64,000 nucleotides of DNA from Palsa-504 sp963818225 (lineage in GTDB: Bacteria; Actinomycetota; Actinomycetes; Streptosporangiales; Streptosporangiaceae): the NCBI GenBank assembly GCA_963818225.1, contig CAWFRO010000011.1, positions 62,001-126,000 of the forward strand. The letters are read 5' to 3'. Below the pieces are notes generated by a model. That model searched no databases. It had not been told where the DNA came from and worked only from the letters and a program-made list of their open reading frames with translations. Made by a program: the position numbers and the translations under genes. Each line of letters begins with the position of its first letter. Position 1 is the stretch's first letter. Positions 16,616 through 26,522 of this stretch are shown here, in pieces.

Positions 16616-19019
16616 GTGGGGGAGTCCCCGGTGGTGATTGCGGCCAGCGGCGTGCATGGTTTCCCGGCGATGCGGACGAGCTTCATTGGCCGGGCCGGGC
16701 CGGTGCGCGAGCTGGCGGTGCTGCTTGAGCAGTACCGGTTGGTGACGGTGACCGGGCCGGGGGGTGCGGGGAAGACCCGGCTGGCCGGGGAGGTGGCCCG
16801 GCGGGTGGCTGCCCGGTTCGCCGACGGGGCGTGGCTGGTCGAGCTGGCTCCGGTGCAGGATCCGGGGCAGGTCCCGGCGGTGGTCGCGGCGGCGTTGGGA
16901 GTGCGGGAGCAGCTGGGGGTGCCGATCACGGGGACGCTGGCCCGGGTGCTGGCCCGCCAGCAGCTGCTGCTGGTGCTGGATAACTGCGAGCACGTGCTCG
17001 GCGCTGCCGCCGGGTTGTGCGCGGAGCTGGTGGCGGCCTGTGATGACCTGCGGGTGCTGGCCACTAGCCGGGAGGGTCTGCGGGTAACGGGGGAGGCCCG
17101 GTACCGGCTGGGCCCGCTGGCGGTGCCCGATCCTGATGACCTGGCCGGTGCCGCGAAGGCCGAGGCGGTGGTGCTGTTTGCGGACCGGGCCCGCCAGGCC
17201 GACGCGCACTTCGTCCTGGATGGCCGGAGCGGGCCGGAGGCGGCGCGGCTGGTGGCGCGGCTGGATGGGATGCCGCTGGCGATCGAGCTGGCGGCGGCCC
17301 GGGCCGAGGCGCTGGGGGTGAGCGGGCTGCTGGCCCGGCTGGATGACCGGTTCACGCTGCTGGCCGGCGGGGACCGCCTGGCCCCGCCCAGGCAGCAGTC
17401 CCTGGCTGCGGCCGTGGAGTGGAGTTACCAGCTGCTCGATGAACCCGGGCGGCGGGCCTTTCGCGCGGTGTCGGTGTTCCCCGGGCCGTTCACCCTGGGG
17501 GCCGCGGAGGCGGTGGCCGGGACCGGCGTCGGGCTGGCGGTGGTGCGGCTGGTGGACTGCTCGCTGCTGGTCCCGCCGCGCACCGGCGCGGATGGGCAGT
17601 CGAGGTATGTGATGCTGGAGACGTTGCGTGCCTTCGGGGCAAGACTGCGGGCTGAGGTCGGCGAGCAGGACACGGTCTCCGCCGCGTTGGCCGGGTATGC
17701 GCTGCGGGTGGCGGAGGAGGCTTCGGCCGGGTTGCAGACCAGCGCCGGGGAGGCAGCGGCGGCGCGGCGGCTGGATGCCGAGGACCCCACCATGCGCCAG
17801 GTGCTGGCCTGGGCCGTGGACCATGATCCGGCCGTGGCGCTGCGGCTGGCGGTCGCGCTGTGCTGGTGGTGGTGGCTGGGCGCGCGGCTGCCTGGCCAGT
17901 ACGCGCTGCTGTCCGAGGTGGCCGGGCGGGCCGAGCCGGGCAGTGACGGGTGGTGCGCTGCGCAGTTCTGGCTGGGCTGGGCCTCGACGATGTCGGCTGA
18001 TCTGCCCAGGGCGGTGGGCCACTTCACCGCGGCCTGCGACGCCCTCCAGGACCGGGGCCCGTCCCGGCTGCTGGCTGACGTCCTGGAAGGCCGGTCTACG
18101 GCATTGCTGAACAGTGGCCAGCTCGCCGAGGGGACCAAGGACGGCCGCCGCGCACTGGCCATGGCCCGGGACCTCGGCGACCCGGCCGCCGAGGTGCTGG
18201 CTCTGGTGGCGTCCGGTATCGCTGCGTTGTATAGCGGCGACCATGATGGCGCCATTGAGCTGATCCGGCGGCAGCAGCAGATCGCCGGGGGCGTCCCCGC
18301 GGTTTACCGTGCCGGCAGCACCGTGTTGATCTCTGCGCTGATCGGAACCGGGGACCTGGCCGGCGCCGAGAGCGCCTGCGCGGTGGCGCTGGCCCAGTGC
18401 CGGGACGCCGGTGACATGACCAAAGCGGCAAGCGTGCTGAGCCTGATGGCGGACCTGGATGTCCGGACCGGCCGTTTCCAGGATGCCGCCGCGCACCTGC
18501 GCGAGGGGCTCCAGGTCGTGCTGCGGACCGGCGACTTGGCTGAGACAACCAACTGCCTGTGGTCCTGCGCGCTGCTGTGCACCGCGACCGGGCGCTATGC
18601 CGAGGCGGCCACGGTGCTGCGGCCGCCCGGCAGCAGGGTTCATTGGCGGATCGCCCGAAGATGCGCGCACAGAGGTAGAAGCGCTGGCCAAGATCCGGCA
18701 CGCGCTGGGGCCCGGCCGGGTCCGCGCGGCCCAGGAGCGCGGCGCGGCGATGAGCCTGGATACCGCGGCCGAGTACGCCCTGATGCTCACGGCCCCCGCT
18801 CCGGCGGCTGCGGCGGGGGCCGGGCTGGGACGGCTCAGCGCCCGGGAACGCGAGCTGGTCACCTTGGTCGCGCAGGGCCGCACCAACGCGCAGATCGCCG
18901 GGCAGCTGTACATCAGCGTCCGCACCGTCGGCTCGCATCTGGACCGGATCCGGGACAAGACCGGCTGCCGCCGCCGCGCCGACCTGACCCGCCTGGCCCT
19001 GACCGAGGGCCTGGTCTAG
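16616..19019 (+). pseudogene. ATPase-LuxR family regulator interrupted by a frameshift
   Basis: The frame from the GTG at 16616 encodes an NB-ARC/AfsR-type ATPase: P-loop GPGGAGKT at about 47-54, Walker B LVLDNCEH at about 119-126, MPLAIELAAARAEAL, then TPR-like repeats (GQLAEGTKDGRRALAMARDL, GRFQDAAAHLREGL). Near 18620-18640 the reading frame shifts. The other frame continues as AAGFIGGSPEDARTEVEALA and ends with a LuxR helix-turn-helix (LSARERELVTLVAQGRTNAQ, RTVGSHLDRIRDKTGC). Without the shift the product would be about 800 residues. As written the protein loses its DNA-binding domain. A sequencing indel is the main alternative to true inactivation. The small membrane gene at 19190 follows. 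Confidence 0.85.
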
Positions 19020-19189
19020 CCGCAGCCCGCCTGCCCGGTCCGGGGAACTAGGCCATGGCACCCGTGGGTCATCTGACCCCGGCCGCCCGAAAGGGGTCAG
19101 CCGGCCTCTGCCGGGCGCATGCCCTGGCGCGCGAACCTGCCGGTACCGGCCGCGAGAGCCGGCCGGATCCGAGCAGAAGGACCACGATC

Positions 19190-19537
19190 ATGAACACACA
19201 GCGTTCTCACCACCGATCTCGCCCCTGGATGGCCACCCGGCAGGCCGGCGCACGCGTGGGCCGGCTAGCCACGCTCGTGGCCGTGGTCATCTCCGGCCTG
19301 CTGGCATCCGCCGCGATCGTCCCCGCCGCGTTCGCGCAGCCGATACCCATAGGAGACGACGGCGCTCCCACCACGCCGGTCCCGCCCTCCACCGTCCGGG
19401 TGATCACCACCGGTGGCATGGCGGGCTGGCAGATCACATTGATCGCCGTCGGGGCCGCCCTGATCGGAGCGGCCGCAGCAGTACTCCTGGACCGCAAGCT
19501 GGCCGGCCGCCGCGGCGCCACCGCCACCTCCGCCTGA
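19190..19537 (+). CDS. Small membrane protein with signal-type N-terminus
   Basis: A 115-residue protein: a basic N-terminus, a hydrophobic segment TLVAVVISGLLASAAIVPAA followed by FAQP (a signal-peptidase-like site at about residue 47), a Pro-rich stretch, then a second membrane helix GWQITLIAVGAALIGAAAAV and a basic tail LLDRKLAGRRG. The product is likely a type I-anchored short surface protein. The ATG at 19190 follows GCAGAAGGACC. It sits 170 bases after the ATPase-LuxR regulator and before a strong terminator. The function is unknown. Confidence 0.75.
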   Translation: MNTQRSHHRSRPWMATRQAGARVGRLATLVAVVISGLLASAAIVPAAFAQPIPIGDDGAPTTPVPPSTVRVITTGGMAGWQITLIAVGAALIGAAAAVLLDRKLAGRRGATATSA

Positions 19538-19563
19538 GGAGCTCACCCGTAACCTCACACCAT

Positions 19564-19607
19564 GCCTGCCTGACGACCGGGCCCCGGGCTCGGACCGTCA
19601 GGCAGGC
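19564..19607 (+). terminator. Strong hairpin terminator
   Basis: GCCTGCCTGACG (19564-19575) and CGTCAGGCAGGC (19596-19607) pair over 12 bases, with a further CCGGGCCCCGGG element in the loop. It lies 26 bases after the small membrane gene. There is no T-run, as is usual in actinomycetes. Confidence 0.85.
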
Positions 19608-19918
19608 CCGCGTTTGCCCTCCGCAAATGCCCGGCGAGCCGTGAGGGCCCTCCGCAATGATCTTCGGTCACTGCGACGCGTCAGCACGGGTCATGTTGTG
19701 TCACGCTGGGTCACGATCTCTGGTTAGGGCAGCATGCGAGATTCCCCTAATGTCTGGGTATCGGGCTGAACGCTGATCTGGTTTGGCCGGCTGGATCTAC
19801 GTATTCTGCGCCAGGCCGGCCTCGTCGGATAGGCACCACCTGCTGGCGTGGTGCTGGGCCGGGTGGCGTCTGGCCCCGGGCGCGGTGTGAGCGGGATGCG
19901 GTGTCGTAGTGTTGGCTG
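19608..19918. other. Intergenic stretch
   Basis: No gene is recognised. TGGGTCA/GGGTCA-like words recur around 19690-19720 near the probable promoter of the next gene, but no clear operator could be defined. Confidence 0.4.
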
Positions 19919-20653
19919 GTGGGCGGGGTGCGGCTGATCGTGATCGAGGGCATGATCGGTTCCGGTAAGACGATGACGGCGACGCGAGTGGGGGACTGGC
20001 TGGCGGGCCGGGGGGAATGCGTGCGGGTGTTCTGCGAAGGTGCTGCCGGTCACCCCATCCGCACCGGAGCTGAGGACCGGTTGCGGGCGGCGGCCGGCCT
20101 GCCGGGGCCTGGGCCGGGGGGTACGGGCGAGGCCGGGGATGCGGGCCGCCCTGGGGGGTATCCGGCCGCTCAATGGCGGCGGCTGGCCGGGCGGTGCGTG
20201 CGCGGCGGGCAGACGATCATCATAGAAGGCAGCTTCCTGCAGAACTGCGTCATGCCGGCCTTCATCGACGGCGCGCCGGTCCGCACGGTCGGGGAGATCT
20301 TCACCCAGATCGTGGGGCAGGCCGCACCCGCCCGCCCGCTCCTGGTCTACCTGCGGCAGGCCGGCATCGCCGCGGCGGTCGGCCGGGTCCATCGCAGCCG
20401 GGGGGAGCCGTGGTCGTCGCGGAACGTGGCGTTCGTGGAGAACAGCCCCTGGGCGCGCCGCCGCGGTCTTCGTGGCCAGGACGCGGTGGTCAAGCTGTAC
20501 CAGGCCTGGGAGCCGGTCGTGACCCAGCTGTACTGCGCGTACCCGTTCCCGAAGATCATGGTGACCGACCCCCAGCACGACTGGCCGGCGGCCCTGGCGC
20601 GCATCTGCGCAACCGCGCGCCCAGCACCCACCCAGCCCCAAGCCCGGACCTGA
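19919..20653 (+). CDS. P-loop nucleoside/nucleotide kinase-like protein
   Basis: A 244-residue protein opening with RLIVIEGMIGSGKTMTATRV, a P-loop (GMIGSGKT, about 11-18) of the thymidylate-kinase/AAA type. RGGQTIIIEGSFLQNCVMPA, ARPLLVYLRQAGIAAAVGRV and HRSRGEPWSSRNVAF follow, resembling the LID and substrate region of small-molecule kinases. Start is the GTG at 19919; a GTG three codons later is as likely. The substrate is unknown. It is followed 280 bases later by a hydrolase-LuxR fusion. A Gly/Pro-rich loop at about 61-80 is unusual. Confidence 0.75.
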   Translation: MGGVRLIVIEGMIGSGKTMTATRVGDWLAGRGECVRVFCEGAAGHPIRTGAEDRLRAAAGLPGPGPGGTGEAGDAGRPGGYPAAQWRRLAGRCVRGGQTIIIEGSFLQNCVMPAFIDGAPVRTVGEIFTQIVGQAAPARPLLVYLRQAGIAAAVGRVHRSRGEPWSSRNVAFVENSPWARRRGLRGQDAVVKLYQAWEPVVTQLYCAYPFPKIMVTDPQHDWPAALARICATARPAPTQPQART

Positions 20654-20933
20654 CCCATCCCGGCCCGGGCGCGACCTCCAGCCACACAGCCACCCGGCCG
20701 GCCACCGTAACAGATCCGCGGGAACTGGGCAGAGACCAGAACCGAGGATATGGACGAGCATCTGACCCGCGATCGTGCCTACAGTGTGAGCCCAAATCTG
20801 GGTGTTCTGGACAGTTCCGGGCCGGTGGGTGACTGCGGTCGGCTGCTGCGGGCCGGGGATAGCCGGAATCGTCATCATGCCCGATCCTGTGCTGCTTCTT
20901 TACTGCGCCGGCTGGCGATGCCAGGCTGAACGG

Positions 20934-21956
20934 GTGAGGCCGAGGATCCGGTACTGCGTCACGCCCGCGGGCCGCGTCGCCTATTCGACCGTGGGCAGTG
21001 GTCCGGCGCTGTTGTGCGATACGGGCTGGATCACTGATCTGCGCGCGCAGCTCGAGCTGTTTTCCTTTGGCAGCTTCATCGAGCGGCTGGCGGAGCGGTT
21101 CACCGTGATCCGCTACGACAAGCCCGGATGCGGCCTGTCCGATCGGGAGGGGATCGACCTGTCGTTCGACGGGCAGGTGACCGCGGCGCTGGCGGTGGCC
21201 GATGCGGCGGGCGCTGAACGCTTCCGCCTGTTCGGGGCCTCGCAAGGCGGCCAGCTCGCCGCCGCGATCGCGGCCACTTACCCAGAGCGGGTGGAGGCGC
21301 TGGTGGTCTACGGGATGTGCGCCAGCGGCCGGGATCTGGCGCCCGCCGAGGTCCGGGACTCGATCGTGGCGCTGGTGCGGGCCCATTGGGGCCTCGGGCT
21401 AAAGGCGCTGGCCGGAGCCTTCGTCGCCGATCCCACGGCCGAGGACATGGCAGCGTTCACCCAGTTCCAGCGGGCCAGCGCCTCGGCTGCCGTGGCCGCC
21501 GACCTCCTGCAGGTCTACTACGAGACCGACATCAGGGCCCTACTTCCGGCGATCAGGGTGCCTACTGAAGTGCTGCACCGCGAGGCGGACGCGGGCACCA
21601 GGTTCGAGCTCGGGCGCGAAGCCGCCGCGATGATCCCTGGGGCGACGCTGATCCCGCTGCCCGGGGCAAGCCATGTGTTCTACCACGGCGACTGGCTAGC
21701 GGTGCTGGACGCAATACTGGGCTTCCTATGCGAGCCCGCGAGCCCGGGGCCGCAACTGACCGGCCGTGAGCTCCAGGTAGCCGAGCTGGTCGCCGAAGGG
21801 CTGACGAATCAGTCCATCGCCAGGCGGCTGTCTGTCGCGCCGCGGACCGCCGAGGCGCATGTGGAAAACATCCGGCGCAAGCTGCAGGTGCACTCCCGGG
21901 CTCAGATCGCGGCGTGGGTGACCGAGCACCGGCTGCGCCGACCAGCGTCTCGGTAG
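20934..21956 (+). CDS. Alpha/beta hydrolase fused to a LuxR DNA-binding domain
   Basis: A 340-residue two-domain protein. Residues 1-260 are an alpha/beta hydrolase: strand RFTVIRYDKPGCGLSD, nucleophile elbow GASQGG with Ser at about 103, and PLPGASHVFYHGDW supplying the His. Residues about 275-335 are a LuxR helix-turn-helix (LTGRELQVAELVAEGLTNQS, RTAEAHVENIRRKLQVH). Such fusions are known among actinobacterial regulators, where the hydrolase fold may serve as a ligand sensor or hydrolase. GTG at 20934 is chosen because the hydrolase fold starts directly after; ATG at 20877 is the alternative. The thioesterase-like and F420-type genes just downstream on the same strand are plausible targets. 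Confidence 0.88.
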   Translation: MRPRIRYCVTPAGRVAYSTVGSGPALLCDTGWITDLRAQLELFSFGSFIERLAERFTVIRYDKPGCGLSDREGIDLSFDGQVTAALAVADAAGAERFRLFGASQGGQLAAAIAATYPERVEALVVYGMCASGRDLAPAEVRDSIVALVRAHWGLGLKALAGAFVADPTAEDMAAFTQFQRASASAAVAADLLQVYYETDIRALLPAIRVPTEVLHREADAGTRFELGREAAAMIPGATLIPLPGASHVFYHGDWLAVLDAILGFLCEPASPGPQLTGRELQVAELVAEGLTNQSIARRLSVAPRTAEAHVENIRRKLQVHSRAQIAAWVTEHRLRRPASR

Positions 21957-22064
21957 TTCACCCGGCGTACCTCCTTGTGACAGCCGCCCAGGCCCGGGAA
22001 ACGGGGGATTTGCCGGTAGTTCACCCGATAGCCGCCGGCCACCGGCCGCTTCTAGCCTCAGAGC

Positions 22065-22925
22065 ATGTCATACGTCACCAAGCCGGCCGACCCGGTGGCA
22101 GCCGCCGGACGCCCACCGCTGGCCAAGATGCCGGCGCTGAAACCCCGCACTGTTGTCATCCCAGGCGGCGGCACGACAGATTACCTGGTCATCCCGTCCC
22201 GCTTCTGCGGCCCCCCGGGCAGCGGCAACGGCGGCTACGTCTGCGGGCGGATCGCCGCGTACCTCGACGGCCCGGTGACGGTTACGCTGCGCCGGCCGCC
22301 TCCCCTGGCCACGCCCATGACCGTGGAACGGGACGGCGAAGGCTCAGTCCGCATCCTCCGGGACCGCACGCTGATAGCCGAGGCGGCCTCCTCGCCGGGC
22401 AGCCTGGCACCAGAGATACCGGGCCCGGTCTCGATGACGGAAGCGCATGCGGTGGCCGGCCGCGCTCGCTACTACGCCGATCCGTTTTTTCCTGATTGCT
22501 TTGTGTGCGGGATGGGCCGACAGCCTGGCGACGGGCTGCGGATCTTCCCCGGGCCGTTGGCTGGCCAGCCGCTATGGGCGGCGCCGTGGTCACCGGACCC
22601 GTCGGTCACCGGCACCGGCGGGCGGGTGCGGCCAGAAGTGGTCTGGGCGGCGCTCGATTGTCCCAGCGGGATTGCCGCCGCCGATGCCGCCGGCCTGGCC
22701 CGGGACACCGTAATCCTGCTCGGCCGCATGACGGCCAGTCTGGCGGCGCTGCCTGCAGCCGGCGACGACTGCCTGGTGATTGCCTGGCCGGACCGGAGTG
22801 ACGGCCGTAAGCTGCTGGCCGGTTCGGCACTGCTCGGGCCCTCCGGCGAGGTGCTTGCCACGGCCAGGGCCGTCTGGCTGACCGTGCCGCGCCGGGACCC
22901 GGCGCTGGCCACGAAAGGCGCATGA
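22065..22925 (+). CDS. Hot-dog fold thioesterase-like protein
   Basis: A 286-residue protein with two hot-dog-like halves. The first contains SRFCGPPGSGNGGYVCGRIA and VTVTLRRPPPLATPMTVERD; the second contains FPDCFVCGMGRQPGDGLRIF and a long strand/helix region (RPEVVWAALDCPSG). This is the layout of PaaI-like acyl-CoA thioesterase relatives with an N-terminal half that binds the acyl group. Start ATG at 22065. Its stop overlaps the next start by four bases (ATGA), so it is coupled to the LLM oxidoreductase. The pair probably act on one substrate, unknown here. Confidence 0.78.
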   Translation: MSYVTKPADPVAAAGRPPLAKMPALKPRTVVIPGGGTTDYLVIPSRFCGPPGSGNGGYVCGRIAAYLDGPVTVTLRRPPPLATPMTVERDGEGSVRILRDRTLIAEAASSPGSLAPEIPGPVSMTEAHAVAGRARYYADPFFPDCFVCGMGRQPGDGLRIFPGPLAGQPLWAAPWSPDPSVTGTGGRVRPEVVWAALDCPSGIAAADAAGLARDTVILLGRMTASLAALPAAGDDCLVIAWPDRSDGRKLLAGSALLGPSGEVLATARAVWLTVPRRDPALATKGA

Positions 22926-23998
22926 TGACCGGGCACCGCCGCGGCGTGGGGCTGACGCCAATGGAGACCAGACGAGATGTCATCGTCCGGGCCGCGATGC
23001 TCGCCGACGAGCTAGGGTACGAAGTCTTCGCGGTACCCGAGGGCTGGGGGCTGGACTCGACCCCGGTGCTGGCCGAGATCGCGCTTCGCACCACCAGAAT
23101 CCAGCTTGTCTCCGCCGTCTTGTCGGTCTGGGGACGCACCCCGGCAACGCTGGCCATGACCGCCGCTACCCTTCACCAGATCTGCGAAGGGCGGTATGTG
23201 CTCGGCCTAGGCGCCAGCACCCAAGCACTGGCTGAGGGATTCCACGACACCCCATTCGAACACCCAGCCGCCAAGCTGCGCGACGTCGTGACCAAGGTCC
23301 GTACGCTGCTGGCCGGCCAGCCCGCCCAGCTCAGCCACGCCCTGGCCGCGCGCCCACTGCGCCTGGGCCAGCCGCCCGCTCCCGACCTGCCCATCTGGGT
23401 CGCCGCACTAGGCCAGCACACGATCCGGGTAGCTGCCGAACTCGGTGACGGCTGGATCCCCGCGCTGGCCGCCCGGGACCATCTGCCCAGCTGGGCGGCC
23501 CAGCTCCGCCAGCTCCGCGAAGCCGCCGCACCGCACGCGCGACCCCTCACCGTCGCAGCCGGGCCCCTCACCGCCGTCGACGAAAACGCCGACACGGCCC
23601 GGGGCATCGCCGCAAGCTGCACCGCCTGGTACCTCAGCGCTATGGGCGAGGTCTACGCCCGGTCCTTGTCCAGCCAAGGCTATGCCGCGCAGGTCCAGGC
23701 CATCATCGCCGCCAACCCCCGGCCAAGCCCACGACGCGGGGCCGTCCCCCCCGGCGCCCAGGTCGTGCTCGACCAGCTTGCCGCCTACGGAACCCGCGAT
23801 CAGGTCCGCGAACAACTCCAGGAATGGGACCACGCCGCCGACATCGTCACAATTCTGCTGCCACCTGGCATGCCCTGGCACAACATCGAAGCGACCCTCC
23901 ATGCCGCAGCACCAAGCGCCCGGCCGGAAGCGCGCCCAAGAGGCCTCTCCGCCATCGCAGCCGGCCAGGCCACACCCACAGGAGACGGCCGGAAATAG
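22922..23998 (+). CDS. LLM class F420-dependent oxidoreductase
   Basis: A 358-residue luciferase-like TIM-barrel protein: GVGLTPMETRRDVIVRAAML, ADELGYEVFAVPEGWGLDST, ALRTTRIQLVSAVLSVWGRT, GRYVLGLGASTQALAEGFHD, PIWVAALGQHTIRVAAELGD. The motif set matches F420-dependent LLM oxidoreductases rather than FMN luciferases. It is translated by overlap with the hot-dog protein gene. The C-terminal 40 residues (ARPEARPRGL...) are Ala/Pro/Arg-rich and probably disordered. The substrate is unknown. Confidence 0.88.
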   Translation: MMTGHRRGVGLTPMETRRDVIVRAAMLADELGYEVFAVPEGWGLDSTPVLAEIALRTTRIQLVSAVLSVWGRTPATLAMTAATLHQICEGRYVLGLGASTQALAEGFHDTPFEHPAAKLRDVVTKVRTLLAGQPAQLSHALAARPLRLGQPPAPDLPIWVAALGQHTIRVAAELGDGWIPALAARDHLPSWAAQLRQLREAAAPHARPLTVAAGPLTAVDENADTARGIAASCTAWYLSAMGEVYARSLSSQGYAAQVQAIIAANPRPSPRRGAVPPGAQVVLDQLAAYGTRDQVREQLQEWDHAADIVTILLPPGMPWHNIEATLHAAAPSARPEARPRGLSAIAAGQATPTGDGRK

Positions 23999-24293
23999 CA
24001 GCAACACCGCCAGCAGCAGGTCGGCCATCCAGCCAGATGGACACCCATGACTGCAGGGCCGTGAGCGCTGGCAACTCCTCGCCATAACCCACGTTCTGGT
24101 CGGGTCGTGATCCCGGCTTTTCCGTGTTCGTGGGCGCGCGTAACTGGGCAGTTCTGTTCTGGCTTCAACTGCGGGAACCCGCCGCAGTTGAGGATCGACA
24201 ACGACTCGGGTGAGAAGCGGCGCTCATCTACGATGAGGCTCTGTACTAGTGATCGCGGTTCGCCAACCGACCTCAGCCGGTCGCTTTCGCCTT

Positions 24294-24521
24294 TCACGCT
24301 GGCGCGCCAAGTGCTTCCGGCCTTGTGAAGTCAATACAATCGATTACCTTACCCATCCAGTACAAATGATCCGGGTAACCGCGAGGGGTTGGCGACCAAG
24401 GCATCCAGCTCACCTCACACCCGAGGCAAGTCATCTGCCAGCCACCGGCGTAGGCCCCCGGCTTGCCGCAATGCCAGCACAGGTACGGGCCCGGATCACC
24501 CTTTTGCTGGGTTCCGCTCAT
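24294..24521 (-). CDS. Small zinc-ribbon protein
   Basis: A 75-residue product starting MSGTQQKGDPGPYLCWHCGK with a CWHC ... CLGC pair of knuckles (residues about 15-18 and 32-35), a typical zinc ribbon. It continues with Trp-rich sequence VSWMPWSPTPRGYPDHLYWM. The ATG at 24521 is chosen because everything upstream in the frame is non-family and a GGCGGAAACAA purine run precedes it. It is an isolated gene. The function is unknown; zinc ribbons of this size often bind nucleic acid or a partner protein. Confidence 0.65.
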   Translation of the reverse strand: MSGTQQKGDPGPYLCWHCGKPGAYAGGWQMTCLGCEVSWMPWSPTPRGYPDHLYWMGKVIDCIDFTRPEALGAPA

Positions 24522-24932
24522 TTGTTTCCGCCGCCCTCCGCACTGCCCGCGTATCACCGGATCCGCGCGTCCGCCACAACCCCTCGGGTCCGGATCCCCG
24601 GTGCGACGACGGGCACCGTTAACGTGTTCCCGCCCCGGCTCCCCCGTTAATGCGCATACCTTGCGGAGGACCGGCCGCCGTCGCTGATACATTTCCCTGG
24701 TCGGCGTTCGGATCGCTCGCGTTTCTTGCACGCTAATCGCGCAGTGTGGCGATGGCTGGTCGCGACCGTCGCGCGAGATCCGCTGCTAGGCGTTGTCCCT
24801 TCACGTCTTTGTCTGTGGGTGTCGCGGCGCGTCGAGTGGATAATCTTGCATGCTCGTGCGACCGCCGGAAGAATCAATTGATGGCTGGCCAGGACGGCCC
24901 GCGGGGGTTCCCTCTGGTCGTCTGGCGGCTGG
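24522..24932. other. Intergenic stretch between two minus-strand genes
   Basis: About 410 bases. No coding sequence or strong hairpin is recognised. It should contain the promoter of the zinc-ribbon gene. Confidence 0.45.
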
Positions 24933-26261
24933 CTACTGGGCCAGGGCGCCCATCGGGTCCCAGGCTGGCAATACGATCGGCTCGGCATCCAGAGCGCTTT
25001 GCAGGTCGGCGGGAAGCGCGCTCTTGCGGGCGGCGATCTCGAAGACGTACTGGCCGAACCAGGAGTCGTTCATGGTGAAGAAGCCGTCTTTGCCGCGGTC
25101 AGAACCCCAGCTGTTCTCCACCCGCCAGCGCCGGGTCACCCCGTCCAGCACATCGACTCCGGTGAAGAGCATCGCGTGCGTCATCGCGCTTTCGTGGTAC
25201 GCGAGGCGGGCGGCCTTATCCAGGTCGAACGCGGTGTCGTAGACCAACGGCAGGTCGTAGAGCCCGGCGTCCCACAACGCGTAATCGCTGCTCATCATCT
25301 TGCCGACGTCGCAGCCGAACCAGACCGGCTCGCCGCCCTGGATTGTGGCCGCGGCGACGTCTTTGATGACCTGGCTGCCGACGTTGAGATAGATGACCGG
25401 CGGGCCGCCGATGACGTTGCCGAGGTATTCGACGGTGAAGGTCCGGCCGATCGGGCTGGATGGCCGGGGGTCGTTGACCAGGCAGACATACTCGCTGACC
25501 GCCAGGCCCACGTACTTGGCGGCAAACTCCTGCGGGGTGAGAACGCCGTCCCGGCAGAACTTCTTGTCCTTGTCCGTCCACTGCCAGTCGAACCGCTCCG
25601 GCGGCGTACCCAGATGGATGCACAGGATCCGGTAGACGACCTGCATGATCGCAGCCTTGGCCGCGCGGGAGGCCTCGAGACCCTCGGACATAGCTGCGCG
25701 CACAGTCCGCGCGCCCTGGCGAAGCTGATAGCGGAGGATCGAGTTCATCCGGGCCGTGTCCGACGAGCTCTGCGTCTCCGGCATGTAGCCCTTGGGGACC
25801 AGGCCATGCTTGTCCACCACGGCGGCGAACATGTCCCACTGGCCGCCGTCACTGGCCACCGACGCCAGCAGGTAGGCAACCGTGCGGTCGTCCAGGTTCC
25901 GGTCCGCGGTCTCGATGATCGCTTCAAGGAAGTAATTGGCGCGCTCGAGCTTGTCCCAGAACATCACGTAGTTCTGCGAGAACTCGAAGTCCTTGAGCCC
26001 GGTCTTGCGCATCACGCCGACGCGCAGGAGGTTCAGCCCGGCAAACAGCCAGCAGCGGCCGCTCCGCCCCTGGTTCGTGACCTTCCAGTCGTCCAGCGTC
26101 GTCGACACAGAGTGGTCGATGCTGCTGACGATCTCCCGGTTGACGGCGACGTCGTCGACAGTCACTCGGGTCACGGCATTCTGAGCGAGCCGGTAGATCG
26201 GGTTGGCCGAGAAATCCTTGCGCAGTCGTTCCAGATCAGCGGCAGCGAGCATGCCGTCCAC
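24933..26261 (-). CDS. Bleomycin-hydrolase/aminopeptidase C type cysteine protease (peptidase C1B)
   Basis: A 442-residue papain-fold protein of the C1B family. The catalytic triad motifs are present: NQGRSGRCWLFAGLN (Gln and Cys at about 70), MTHAMLFTGVD (His, about 372) and WRVENSWGSDRGKDGFF (Asn, about 393). The length fits PepC/bleomycin hydrolase, which form hexameric cytoplasmic aminopeptidases. The C-terminus is ALAQ, extended past the usual family end. GTG at 26261 is chosen because GAGGTG lies seven bases upstream; TTG at 26264 and ATG at 26252 are possible. It stands alone. A role in peptide turnover or resistance to bleomycin-like compounds is possible, but no biosynthetic neighbours support the latter. 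Confidence 0.9.
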   Translation of the reverse strand: MDGMLAAADLERLRKDFSANPIYRLAQNAVTRVTVDDVAVNREIVSSIDHSVSTTLDDWKVTNQGRSGRCWLFAGLNLLRVGVMRKTGLKDFEFSQNYVMFWDKLERANYFLEAIIETADRNLDDRTVAYLLASVASDGGQWDMFAAVVDKHGLVPKGYMPETQSSSDTARMNSILRYQLRQGARTVRAAMSEGLEASRAAKAAIMQVVYRILCIHLGTPPERFDWQWTDKDKKFCRDGVLTPQEFAAKYVGLAVSEYVCLVNDPRPSSPIGRTFTVEYLGNVIGGPPVIYLNVGSQVIKDVAAATIQGGEPVWFGCDVGKMMSSDYALWDAGLYDLPLVYDTAFDLDKAARLAYHESAMTHAMLFTGVDVLDGVTRRWRVENSWGSDRGKDGFFTMNDSWFGQYVFEIAARKSALPADLQSALDAEPIVLPAWDPMGALAQ

Positions 26262-26522
26262 CAAGTATCACCTCAAGTCATCGTGCCGACCTGTTTCCAG
26301 GTTAGATGCCACCGCTGAGTTGTTCTGGCTTCGTCTCGACGCGCCACGCCCGCCGCCATACCGGCACGCAAGCTTTCGGGGGCAGATTCGCGGCTGAGCC
26401 CGCGTGGCTGGCCAGCGGTTGACTGCCCGGGCTCCCGTCCTGGCGATCTCCTAGGGCGAGGGGCGATCCCGTCGGCGAGGCGGTGCCCGGGGCCGGTGCT
26501 GGCGTGGTCAGTGCCGGTGTGG

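Noticed and set aside
16580..18958. 792-codon minus-strand frame opposite the ATPase-LuxR gene
   Set aside because: Very low-complexity, Arg/Pro/Gln-rich antisense product; the plus strand has P-loop, Walker B and LuxR motifs.
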